DNA of 64,000 nt from Dryococelus australis (Eukaryota; Arthropoda; Insecta; Phasmatodea; Phasmatidae): assembly GCA_029891345.1 (NCBI GenBank), contig CM057009.1, positions 310,162,166-310,226,165 of the forward strand. Direction: 5' to 3'. Shown in pieces: positions 24,501 to 34,723 of the stretch. The notes under the pieces were generated by a model, which saw only the letters and a list, made by a program, of their open reading frames with translations, ran no database searches and was not told where the DNA came from. The number at the start of each line of letters is the position of its first letter. The stretch's first letter is position 1. Position numbers and translations under genes: made by a program.

Positions 24501-25249
24501 TCTTTAGGGGTTTGCATTAATTCAGTTTTTCTATTTAGGGATGTTGTGTGTGTGTTTTTGTTTTGGCTCTGTTTGAAACCATTTTAGCATAAAAAAAAGC
24601 AGTGTAAAAGCAGGCGATGTTCATGTGGTTGCTGGATTGCACCAACCAGTATGCAGAGTTACCAAAGAGGGGCGTGAGGATCATGCACCCCACATCCTGC
24701 TGTGATAAGGATGGTACTGTCCTGCGAGTGAAGACAGGTGGATGCTGGCTATGAAGGGAGATGTAGCAGTCACATATCCTACCATGGGTTGCAAGGATGT
24801 GTGACAGTAATGATGCCACACCAGTGCCTATAGTTAATGGCACATTACTTCTGTGATGATGGATAGCTGTAGTAGAAGAGAAAGGTTATAAGAATTAGAC
24901 TTGTGGGCTTACAAAGAGACATTACAGAAAAAGAGTATTAATGGGCGTATAAAGCCATGAATAGCAATAGATGTTTAGACGTTCAATCAGGTTTATACAG
25001 CCACACAAAAGGAAGAAGAGTATGTTAGATAGACACTATGTTGTTGTTGTTATAAAGATGCTTAAGAAGATGTGTTGGAGTTGTCTTTCGATGTAAGATA
25101 TTTGTTTTAGATGTAAAAAGTTTTAATTTTTAGGTATTAATGGAGAATGTTGTGACACCGTATGGAGCCATTTAGACGTAAGATTTTATTTTAGCCCAGT
25201 AGGTATAGTTGCTGATTGCTTTGAAAAAGTGGGTAGTTTAGCTATAGTT
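18586..25249. other. Intron 3: 6.6 kb without recognisable genes
   Basis: Very AT-rich with long T runs. A trinucleotide GTA/ATA/GCA stretch lies at about 18606-18646. GC-richer islands occur at about 19850-20050, 20890-20960, 21290-21370, 22130-22360 and 23560-23640. No reverse transcriptase, transposase or host exon is recognised. If the flanking LTR-like repeats belong to one element, this would be part of its non-coding interior. The 102-codon minus frame at 24843-24535 is unrecognised. Confidence 0.4.
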
Positions 25250-26290
25250 AAATGGGTGGGTTAGGAGCAGGCCAGCCTCCTTCTCCTTTCCCTACCCCTA
25301 CTGTAGTGGATGAAGAGGGGCATGGACGGTTCATCGTTAAGAAGTGCAACAATGGAGAGAATAGGACTCTCTTATTTTTGCGTGTGACCTTGGACACCCC
25401 TTGTGTGTACTTTGTATGGTTAGAAGGACTGGGGGTAGCATCAGTGGGTCCAACCGGTATCACAATAAGAATGGAGGAGGTGACTCCTGGCTACTTCAGG
25501 GGTAAGTTTCTGGCGTCTTCTCTCCCCTGAACACAACATCATAGCCAGTCAAGCCCTCATCCTCAGAGAGGATGACCCAGCTGCCAGTGCCACCAAGTGA
25601 TGTCGACAGTGTGGTCTGGACTCATGGCTATTCCTGGAAGGGGGTCTTGTCAAGGTACCGCCGCCCTCTTGCTTGCAGTAACCAGCTGACCAGTGGAGTC
25701 CGCCACCAGTAGGTCGAGCCCAAGAATGGAGCGCAGAAGAAGACAACACCAAAGACAACACTGAAGACAACACGGAAGTGCATGTGGTTGGACTGTCCTG
25801 TGTGCAAGATGTTTGAGCCCCAATTTAAGTCTATGTGTGGACAGCTTTTTCTCTCTTCCCTAGCTCCTATGTTAGCTTTACACCATGAATTAAAATTTAT
25901 TTCATAGTCGTAAGGCCTTTCATATAGGTTAAGTTTTTTTGTTGGGAGTTTTTTTGTCGTAGAAAATTTTTTGTTTGTTTTAAGGTCCCATGGTGCAGTC
26001 TCACATCTCTTCATTCATTTGTTTTTTTCATTTGTTTGTCATTCTTTTGTTTGGTAGTTAATTTGTTAGTCATTGTTTTTGTTGTTAATAACTATTTCTA
26101 TTGATTTAGATGTTAATTTAAGACAAAAAAAATTGTGTTTCAAGATAAGTTGTTTGTTGTCTAATGTTTTTGAATACTGGTGTTACCATTGTACCACTAT
26201 GTCCTAGGAGTCAAACTTGTTGGAGGAGAGATCCTGGGCTGACTTAATGGCTGATTGCTGCTAGAGCAATGTTGGCTGTTCAGGGGGCCT
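25250..26290 (+). repeat. Dispersed repeat, copy a (pairs with 38460-39547)
   Basis: From AATGGGTGGGTTAGGAGCAG to about 26290 this DNA matches 38474 onward in order and orientation, about 70% identical by eye, with shared blocks such as GGAGGAGGTGA, TCCTGGCTACTTC, CCACCAGTAGG and GTGCATGTGGTTG. The two copies also match for about 150 bp upstream of that point. A 92-codon plus frame exists in copy a but is not kept open in copy b, so the conserved part is probably non-coding. In copy b it follows a gag fragment and ends at a polypurine tract, suggesting the 3' internal region of an LTR retroelement. Copy a also holds an imperfect triplication with GAAGACAACAC cores near 25735-25770. Confidence 0.6.
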
Positions 26291-26760
26291 GTCGTGATGT
26301 TTATTGAAGACAGCTCGGCTGTGATGGTGATGACTCTCTCAACCTCAGCATGCTTCAAGGCACCGGCTGTGAGCCATCACAGTTATCGACTCAAGTTGTG
26401 CAGATAAGCCATTTCAAAGAAAATTTCTTTCTGTTTCATAGACTCTTAAAATAATGTGAAAGTTTGGAAGTGACAAAAGATAACAAAAGAACTGTGAAAG
26501 TAAAAAAAAATTAGAGACTCATGGCTCCATTAATTGAAGTACCACGACACAGTAAAGTTTTTTTTGTTTTGTTTTGACAACTGAAATATTAGAAAGAATT
26601 TTTTTATGTTGTAGACTTGATAAAAATATGTTTTAATTAGCCAAATGTTCACATAAAGTGGTAAACTTTTTTTGTAAGGAGTCAAAATGATAAGTCATCT
26701 AGTTGTTTTGGGTAGGCGAAGCGAATTTGTGAGAACAAAAATTTTCGAGTTACCAAAAAG

Positions 26761-28821
26761 TGTTACGAAGGTCGAATTCTAACCGCCCCTCACAAATTTT
26801 CTAGTTAATTTTTGTTAAGATTGGTATCGGTTGTGGTTTAGTCGTTTGTTGTCAATTTGGTTAGACCTGTCCCTCTTTTGTTCAGAGGCAGGATGCTTTT
26901 TGGTATTTTGACAGTTTTTGGTAATGTTTTTGTAAATTTTGGGTGTATTTAGAAATTTATTTTAGTTGTTCATTTATCATTAGATTTTCAATTTAGGTCC
27001 CTTTCTGGCCATACATTGGTAGCTGTGTTTTGTTTGAATTAAACTGTAGTTTTTATGTAAAATTTAATAAAATATCCAGTTTATAGCCAGATGGCTGGTT
27101 AGGAAAACTTCAGCATGGTTTGGGGCTCTTGCAGAAACTCATCGTGGCCGTGAGCTGGTGCTTACCTGGTTTTTTTTTTCAGCCAGCTGGGTGTTGGATG
27201 TGTTAATGTGTGCAGTGGCTGACTGGGTGGGAACATGGTAAAGGCAGATAGCAAGTGGTGGCATGATGGGCAAATTCTCTGAGCTGCGCGTGGCTGAAGG
27301 ACGATCATTCGATAGCTCTAGGGCACCCGAGGGGTATAGAAGTAGGAAGCTGAAGCACCATGGGGTGAGGTGGGGCAGAGGCAGCAAAGTGATTCACTGA
27401 CAACCGTCTGGCAACAGCATCATCTGCAGTGTGGGTGATACGACTGTCATTTAGGATGCAAGATGCAATAGAGTCAGTGGGAAGTCGACTGTGTGCCACG
27501 GTAGAGAGTGGTTGTGTTTTGAAGGAAGAGTGAAGCTCGTATAGAGGCCAGAGGAGCCTAGCCGGCCCGTACAGCATGTAGTCACTTAAAGCTAAGTACA
27601 GTTGGTTATTGAAGACGTAGATGTAAGTAGTTTTTTTTGTTCCAAGGGCTCTAGTAAAGCAGTAGTTTCTGATGTAAAATGAAAGCAGTAAAACTTTGAA
27701 ACAATTTTTTGAATAATAGAAGTTTGAAGTAACAGTTTTGCCGTACAGATTATTTAGGTTTTGTAACAGTTAAAGTGTAAAAGATATTTTTCAAATTGTG
27801 GAGATTTACTTCTAAATTTATTGGTTTGACGAGGAAGATTCTAGAGATCATTTTATTTTTGAAACTGACATTTGCCGATAATGCTAGACGATCATGACGT
27901 TATGTATCATAATTTTTTTTAGTAAGTAGCATTTTGCCTCCTCGATAATTTGTGCTCCAGTTACTATACATTTTTAATTGTAAAGTAAATAGAAACATGT
28001 GCAGTTTAAAGTTCTGACAGATTATACAAATGCTGATTTACCCTCTGTGATATGTAACAATTTGAAGTTCATTAAATTTTGTTGTGAGTAACTAAGCCAA
28101 TGTGGCAAAGTTTTACTTACTTCTGAAGGAAAATACCAATATTTGTCATAATAGATGTTTTAAATGTTGCCCAAATATTCCGTTGTTATCTGTTTTTGAA
28201 TAGATTTTTGATGTTAGTAAAAATGAAGTTTTGAAAACGTATTTCTTTCATTTGAGTAGACGTTAAAATACCACCCCTCAGTGTTTAGTGATCTATTATC
28301 ATAATTAATTTTCTTTATATATTCTTTTGGTACTGGTATATTTTCCAAATTATTTAGTTAATGATTTGTATTTATTCATTAATTAAATTAATTTTTTTGT
28401 CAGTGGCTTGCTAAAGATCATCGTTTAATCTCCCCAGGATGCTAAGTGAACAAGCTTCAGTAGTTCAAATGTTTTACAAATATTTTTAATTCAGAGTATT
28501 TAGTATCAGGACAATCCTTAAACATACCTGTGGTGGAGCTGCCCCTCTGATAATTGTGAAGTTTATCAAGTTGTTTTTTGGAGCTGCTATGTATTCAGAT
28601 TTGCTGATGATGATAATCACTTGTCGATTTGATTGTTGGAAATAAAGACTTTTGACGAGTGAGAAGGGTTAGCAGTTTAGGCCTTTGTCCAGTTGTGACT
28701 TCACAATTTAGCTCTTCAGCAGTTTAAGTATTTTAGCCATTTAAGTGTTTAGATGTTTAGTATTGTGAAATCCCCTCCCTTTGCAACATTTACCCATGTA
28801 ATTTTGTATAAGTTACCATTT
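26761..28821 (+). mobile_element. LTR-like repeat, copy 2
   Basis: The segment starts TGTTACGAAG like copy 1 at 14579 and stays alignable to about 28821. It keeps the uninterrupted site that is split in copy 1. The terminal about 94 bp seen in copy 1 are absent here; unrelated sequence (ATTGAGACGG...) takes over. An antisense frame is open in part of both copies (15226-14969 and 27387-27139) but shows no recognised family. No duplicated target site can be assigned. Confidence 0.65.
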
Positions 28822-29568
28822 CATATTGAGACGGATGTCTCATGTACACAACGGAAAACACCTGCTATTTCGACATATCTGACAGCCTACATGTTACAAC
28901 GCACAACACAATATTTTTATATGGCGTTATATTCCTGCATATATCCTACACAGAGATTCATAATTGAAAAGGGATTAAGCTTTCCTTACCTTATGCTGTG
29001 ACTGCTGTAGTGCTATCAACAAGCGATTACGTGTTGCAACGTGAGGTTTAAGGCAGTACGGAACGCGGGTGTAGGTCATGGCAAAGCCTTGGCAATACTG
29101 AAGCGGTAGCAGCTGTGATAGTTCATGTCTCTGCTGACTTAGAGCGCTGCGGTCGCAGCCATGTATTAGCGGTCCTGCACTTTTTAAACACTAAAAATTG
29201 TGCTACACGTGCAGGATTTCCAATAATTATTTTATATTTCTAGAAATTGACATGAAAGTCTGGCCAATAGAAAATTGTGGTGGGGTGTTCTCCCCTGTGA
29301 AAATTTTTGATATAAATACATCCCCCAGCCGACTGGTCATCAGAGACTCGGCTGTTGGGGTCTTGGGATAACATATACAATATGTAATGTTTCACAACAC
29401 GTAGGGCCCTTTTGGCTAGAAAATAGTAGAGATGGGTTTTGAAACCCATGTTGCTGGTAGAATTATTTGTTTTAAATAATTCCATGACTGGAGTTAAACG
29501 AAGTTCCAAAGAATGGACAAAGTATTAAATATGTTAGAATATTTAACAAGGCTGTTTTGTGTGTTTTT
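28822..29568. other. Intron 3 spacer, no recognised gene
   Basis: About 750 bp with no coding or transposon signal. An 82-codon plus frame (28753-29001) overlaps the end of the LTR-like repeat and is considered chance. A GC-richer segment lies at about 29025-29180. TTTTT at 29564-29568 sits just before the copia LTR and matches TTTTT at 33825-33829, a weak candidate target duplication. Confidence 0.4.
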
Positions 29569-29798
29569 TGATAGTTCACACTTTGTAATAAATATTGTCA
29601 CATACTGTAAAATTTGAGATGATTCAGAATTTTCTGTTAAACATATCTTAATACTTTTATTTTCATCCCTCTCCAATACACAGATACCTCCACCATTAAC
29701 ACATCACACATTCTGCACACTCGAGACCATAACAACACAGCAACCCGATATACAGTGCTGACAACCTAACCTAGTAGCACAATATTTACATCTTAACA
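29569..29798 (-). repeat. Copia 3' LTR (about 230 bp)
   Basis: On the minus strand it begins TGTTAAGATG right after the polypurine tract and contains AATAAA (near 29653), consistent with a poly(A) signal. The far end ACTATCA (29569) is chosen because TTTTT next to it matches the other flank, which is weak evidence in low-complexity DNA. Confidence 0.5.
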
Positions 29799-29956
29799 CC
29801 CTCTCTCAACTTCAAGGTTATACAATACAATTTTACTATTACCTAACATAGCATACACCAGATAAATTGACAAAACATACAAGATAACCCCTAACTAAAC
29901 ACAATGTAGTCAGACTTGAAATTGCACAACAGACCCAGTTCCCTGCAACAAATAAC

Positions 29957-30673
29957 TCAAACTACACAGAGCATGTCCCTAACTTCACAAAATTTAGTAG
30001 ACTTCAAGGGTTTGGTAAACACATCTGCAATGTTTTTATCTGATTCCACATACTCAAAGCTCATAAGTTTCTTTGCAACAACATCCTTCAGAAAATGAAA
30101 TTTTATATCAATGTGTTTTGAGCGTCTAGTGTTCTCGTAGTTTCTCGTCATATGGATAGCACCTTGATTATCTACCAGCAAACAACACTTCACCTTCAGC
30201 TCATCCCCCACAAAATCGGACAAAAGACCTTTCAGGTAGAGGAGTTCCGATGCTGCCAGACTGCAGGATGTGTACTCCACCTCCGACGAGCTCAGAGCCA
30301 CAGCCTGCTGCTTCTTTGAACTCCAAGACACCAAGTTGCCACAATGAAACGATGCCACACTACTCATGCTCTTGCGGTCTGTCTTGTCGCCTCCCCAGTC
30401 AGTGTCTCCGTACATATCAACTCGAGCACACCCTTCTTGGTATTTTCCATACAGCAGATTTTTGTCAATAGTGCCCTTTACGTAACTGAGTACTATTTTG
30501 GCTGCATTCCACAAGAGGTGCGTAGGACAATCCAGAAAATGACTTAAGTATGATTTCGCGAAAGTGATGTCTGGCCTACTTATTTGGGAGAGATAGGTCA
30601 AACTGCCTACCAGTTCTCTGTATGGGACATTGATCACGACGTCAGTATTATTTACTTCAATCCTATCTTCCAT
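29957..30673 (-). pseudogene. Copia RNase H and end of reverse transcriptase
   Basis: A 238-codon open stretch, the longest intact part of the element. It begins with the tail of the copia RT (LTYLSQISRPDI) and continues into RNase H, with the acidic residues of the Ty1/copia type in context: DTDWGGD, SSSEVEY and DNQGAI. The conserved SWSSKKQ motif lies between the first two. HIDIKFHFLKD and a TKPL motif follow before the terminal stop. Degradation of the RNA in the RNA:DNA hybrid during reverse transcription is the known role. The frame is intact here but disconnected from the RT upstream by a stop. Confidence 0.85.
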
Positions 30674-30704
30674 TGGGGTAAGACATGCTTTACACTCCTG
30701 TAAG

Positions 30705-31336
30705 TTAGAACCTTTTTAATATTTTTTCAATGAGTTGATGTTGACACAGTTCAATTTTGTTGTCCACCAGTTTTATTTCTGTTCCAACAAAGCATTGTAT
30801 GTTCCCCATGTCTTTGGCATTAAATTCCCCTTTCAGCAGTTCCGCCAGTTCCTCCAACTTAGATTTCTGCCCCAAGAGCAGGATGTCATCCACCCATAAC
30901 ACCAACCACACACAGTCTCCAATATAAAGACAAGCATCAAAGTTGGATCTCCTCAGATTGTTTTCTACTACAAATTGGTTAAACTTCTGGTTCGAGCAGC
31001 ATGGAGACTCTCGAAGCCCATACAGTGCACAATGTAGTTTCAAAATTCTCTTCTTCCCCAACACTCCTTCAGGTTTCACTATGTACACTTCACCCTCTAG
31101 TACTCCTTTCAGAAAAGCAGTGGGCACATCCATTTGCCTTATACTCCAATCTTTTTGAATTGAATATGACAATGCAAGTCTAATTGTAGGCCTTTTTTTT
31201 CTACAGGTGCATATTCCAGGTTATTAGTTTCTCTTTGAAAAACGTTTGCCACTAACCTGGCCTTCTTGATACCATCTGGTTTGCTCTGGAATACCCACCT
31301 TGTCTCTACTGGTTTCACGTCATATGGTGGATCCAT
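30705..31336 (-). pseudogene. Copia reverse transcriptase
   Basis: Two overlapping frames (31336-31139 and 31172-30705) together carry the copia RT. The first has the TRWVFQSKPDG motif and the second QMDVPTAFLKG, LYGLRESP and the catalytic WVDD box (LWVDDILLLG), equivalent to the usual YVDD. The frames overlap because of a frameshift near 31150-31190, where there is a run of A on the minus strand. A stop separates this part from the RNase H part at about 30705. Confidence 0.85.
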
Positions 31337-31604
31337 TGCAACCCAGATTTGGAACTTCTCATGTGCATCAAGTTCTTTCTTTCTGGATCATTTCTCTCCA
31401 TTCTGCACTTTTACTGTTTGCTTCTTGGTAAGTCTGTGGGTCACACTTACTCGCGAGACAATAGGCCACATACAATTCAAAGTTATCCAAATGTTTTGGT
31501 TTCTTCAATTTCCTCTTTGGTTGTGACGATTGGTCAAATCCTCGGAACTCTTCATCACTTTCCTCATTGATGGATGTTTGCTCCCTGCTGTTACTTTCTT
31601 CCAT

Positions 31605-32400
31605 TTATTTGGAACTTTCCTCATCCCATTTAACTCTTGATGTATCTGTAGTTTCTTTTTCTTTAAATGTGACATCCCTTTCATCAAACGTCACATCTCT
31701 CAACACTTGTACTTTTCCTGTCACTGGATCCCAGACCCTGTACCCATTCTGTGCATATTCCACCATCCTTGTTGGTGAGGATCTGGTATCTAGCTTGTCT
31801 CTCTGAGGAAGTTTAACTGCCCATGCTTTAGCTCCGAATACCTTCAATTTTGAGAGATCTGTTTTGCCCAAGTACAGTTCTGCAGGAATTGCCCCCCCCC
31901 TCCCCCCCCCCCCCTGCTGTAGGGGAGCAGTTCACTTGATATGCCGATGTACGTATTGCCTCTCCCTACACGTGTTTAAGTAGGTTTGTGTCTACAAACA
32001 TGGTCTTCACCTTATCTAGAAGCTTTCTATTCAGTCTCTCACTGACACCATTCATTTGCGGTGAGTATGGTACTGTATACTCCAGGGTAACACCCTTCTT
32101 GGTTCAGAAAGCTTAGAAGTTTTCTGAAGAAAATTTCCCTGCATTGTCACATTGCACCCAACTTATGCAATTTGTCCCAAATTGAGATTCTAGGCTCCTG
32201 ATATAGTTTATTACATTTTATGCAGCTTCAGCTTTGGATTTAAGCAGGTGTACCACACAGAAATGTGAGTGATGATCAGTTATTGTCTGATAATATTTTT
32301 CACCATTGTTAGTGGGGGTAGAGACAAGGCCCCCAACATCTGTGTGAAGTAGCTCTCCTGTTTGGAAAGACCTCGGTGTAAGTACTCCTTGGGAAAGGCT
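31605..32400 (-). pseudogene. Copia integrase core and C-terminal region
   Basis: The DDE triad is visible in context: TDHHS near 32280, CDNAGKF near 32140 and NGVSER near 32045. Stops and frame changes lie between them. The C-terminal part (31871-31605) has DLSKLKVFGAKAWAV and WDPVTGKV, the usual copia integrase tail. A 23-nt C/T run on the plus strand breaks the frame before this tail. Strand transfer of element cDNA into the genome is the known role; this copy cannot encode it. Confidence 0.75.
31892..31914. repeat. C homopolymer (C9 T C13) inside copia integrase
   Basis: On the element's coding strand this is G13-A-G9. It sits between an integrase segment ending in SPTAG and the one starting IPAELYLGK, which are nearly adjacent in related elements, so the run is a secondary expansion and breaks the frame. 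Confidence 0.9.
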
Positions 32401-32941
32401 ATCTGCTTGCTTTCTCTTGCCGGCATGAATCGCAAACCTTACTTGAGGTGGGCAGTTGCATTAACCTCAAACTCTTACTGTTCAAATGACTAAGTCTTTT
32501 ATGGCTTAGGTCCTCTATGTCTGCTGAAAAACATTTCTTGTCTGTACCCACCGAAAAAACGGCAACATAAAGTTTTCCCGATGTGCAGCACACTATCTTG
32601 AGGCCCCTGTCATCGACAATCTCTACTCTGTTAGCACTGAAAATCACCAGTTTTCCTGAACGTACAATCTTTTTCACCGATGACAGACTGAGTTTGAGAT
32701 ATGGAACAATAAGTGCCTCTAGCTTTATCTTCAGGAGACCGGTACCTTTATAGACTCTTACTGTCCCCTTTTGTTCTGCTGTCAGTTCTTCGCCATTAGC
32801 AACCTTTATCCTGATAGGTTGTTCTAGATCCTCAATATCTGTCATACTTGATTTCAGTTCTGGCATAACAAGGTGGTCAGTACGTCCTGAATCTAGAACA
32901 AACTGAATGCCCCGCACACTTTCTTCCTCACTGATCAACAC
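32399..32941 (-). pseudogene. Copia protease and GAG-pre-integrase domain
   Basis: A 180-codon open stretch. Near its start is the aspartic protease active site in the form LDSG, the cleavage enzyme of the polyprotein. It ends with the zinc-binding GAG-pre-integrase segment: HKRLSHLN gives the His pair and CDSCRQ gives the Cys pair of the HHCC motif that starts copia integrases. The stop at 32399 breaks it from the catalytic core. Confidence 0.8.
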
Positions 32942-33099
32942 TGCTTCATCACCCGTGGTTGCAACGAATGTAACCTCGCTTTCATCCGAACAATAGTAAT
33001 TTGATTTGAATCCACCACCACAATTGCTTCTTTGGCTTCTACCTCTGTAACTTCTATTACCCCGATAACGTGATCCCTCCCTGTCTGAGTGTTAATATC

Positions 33100-33764
33100 A
33101 TGCTTTGGGGCAATCAGTAATCAGATGACCAGGATCACCACATCCAAAACATTTTCTCACTGGTCTGTCTGAGGCAATGAACGAAGTCTCCTCGTTCCCA
33201 ACATCTGTTTGTGATTCAATTTCAACTCTGCATCAAGAAGTCTTGACTCTACAATGTCTAAGGTTAGGTCTGCATCCATGGTTTCAAGTACAGTAATCAC
33301 ATTGTCATAGTGATTAGGTAGAGTTAACAACAGATGACAGACTTTGTCATCCTGGTTAAGTTTGGATCCCATTCCTCCCAAATCAGATATCAAGTTATCA
33401 AATATATATTATTTGTTTCTTCATGGATGTTGTGCACTTCAGTTTTAACAACTTTTTCGAACCAATAGCTTTGCAATAGCACTTCTTTGTTCAAAAACAT
33501 TACTCAAAGCAATTAGCATGCCCTCCGACGTTCTTGCGTTCCTCGCATAATGTATGTGACATTCTGTCACATAATAATATTTCTTGCCTTCTTGTCCGCT
33601 GCTTTTGCAGCCTCGAGTTCTTTCTCAGTAAAGTCTTCTAACTTCTTATCACCATCTACAATCCAATGCACATCTTTTTCATCAAGTAACAACAAAACAC
33701 GAAACTTCAAATTTTTAAAGTTTGCGTCTGTTAGCTGAGGATATTGTACTGCACTGGTCGCCAT
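33100..33764 (-). pseudogene. Copia gag with zinc knuckle
   Basis: The ATG at 33764 starts a frame reading MATSAVQYPQLTD, with the LLLLDEKD helix typical of the copia Gag N-terminus (UBN2 type). The frame breaks near 33567 and resumes in 33393-33157, which carries HLLLTLPNHYDN, the conserved SLP.Y motif region. A CX2CX4HX4C zinc knuckle (CFGCGDPGH with the last Cys at TDC) lies at about 33150-33109. At least one frameshift and a stop separate the parts. Gag forms the particle that packages the element RNA. Confidence 0.8.
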
Positions 33765-33829
33765 ATTTGCCGAACAACTATACATCTTAACATATATATA
33801 CATCACAATATATACATCTTAACATTTTT

Positions 33830-34475
33830 AATCTAGAGTGGTCTAATAAAACATTTTCTTAGACATGAGGCAACATATAAAAATGTTGGTGCCCCATTAT
33901 GTAAATTTTGTAAAACACGTAAAAGTTAATCTTCAAAGATGGTCTTTTAAACTTTTAAAGGAAATAAAGTTTTAGTCGTAAAGAAATGTTATGAGCTAGT
34001 AAAAACAAACCAGTCATTTTGTAATTGAAGTTCTGTAAAGAGTCAATATTCCAGAACATGGAAATTTTAAGGCTGTTTAGTTGTGCAAATTTTATTATCA
34101 GCCTATGGAATGCTAAACTGTGCTATATTTCTAGGAGCACCCATTTTAATGTGGGAAAAATATTTGTTGTGATAATAATATCAGAATTTCTCAGTATTTT
34201 GTCATTTATCTGGGATTTTATCATAATCAGGAAAGAAAATCCAGTCACAGTCTTGTATTGTAGAGTGGAAATTGTATATATTGTAATTTTTTCCAAAAGT
34301 CTTAAAATATGTATCTGTTTGGAGTAAGACCTGTTTTTATTGATGCCGGCCACGGCTAGTAGTGTAGCACTTGTCAAGCCACAAGCACCATCTGTTGGTC
34401 AAGGTAAGAACTGCCAGCAGTAGAGGACTGGCCATGCAGTGCATTGCCGGAGGCCAACACCAGCTCTGCCGTTAC
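33830..34475. other. Intron 3 spacer between copia and templated insert
   Basis: AT-rich DNA with a 100-codon plus frame (34025-34327) that shows no family resemblance. The last 130 bp (from about 34345) are GC-richer. No exon is recognised. Confidence 0.35.
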
Positions 34476-34723
34476 GTGATACAGTGTAGCTTTATTTATT
34501 TGGTTCCCTTTGTCCTGATAGCCAAAGAAACAGGGATGAGGAAAGTTCCAAATAAATGGAAGAAAGTAACAGCAGGGAGCAAACATCCATCAATGAGGAA
34601 AGTGATGAAGAGTTCCGAGGATTTGACCAATCGTCACAACCAAAGAGGAAATTGAAGAAACCAAAACATTTGGATAACTTTGAATTGTATGTGGCCTATT
34701 GTCTCGCGAGTGATACAGTGTAG
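34476..34723 (+). repeat. 179-bp perfect inverted copy of copia segment between 14-bp direct repeats
   Basis: Positions 34533-34711 are the exact reverse complement of 31449-31627, the integrase/RT linker part of the copia element, with no difference seen over 179 bp. The block lies between two copies of GTGATACAGTGTAG (34476-34489 and 34710-34723). Between the first direct repeat and the copied block are 43 bp of different origin (34490-34532). There is no poly(A), LTR or inverted-repeat end. The structure resembles filler DNA copied during break repair. Confidence 0.9.

Larger units (their letters stand above)
29569..33824 (-). mobile_element. Ty1/copia retrotransposon, nearly complete but broken
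   Basis: On the minus strand the order is gag (from 33764), zinc knuckle, protease, integrase, reverse transcriptase, RNase H (ending 29957), a purine tract GAGAGAGGG (29807-29799) and an LTR starting TGTTAAGATG (29798). This is the Pseudoviridae order, with integrase before reverse transcriptase. The right end starts with the same TGTTAAGATGTA (33824) but only about 60 bp separate it from the gag ATG, so most of the 5' LTR and the leader are missing. Several frameshifts, stops and a G homopolymer break the polyprotein. It lies in the same orientation as the host gene. Confidence 0.85.

Noticed and set aside
25252-25530. 92-codon plus frame starting MGGLGAGQPP
   Set aside because: The homologous block at 38474 does not keep the frame open, so it is more likely non-coding repeat DNA.
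29564-33829. TTTTT on both sides of the copia as target duplication
   Set aside because: Kept only as weak support; T runs are everywhere in this DNA, so the match has little weight.
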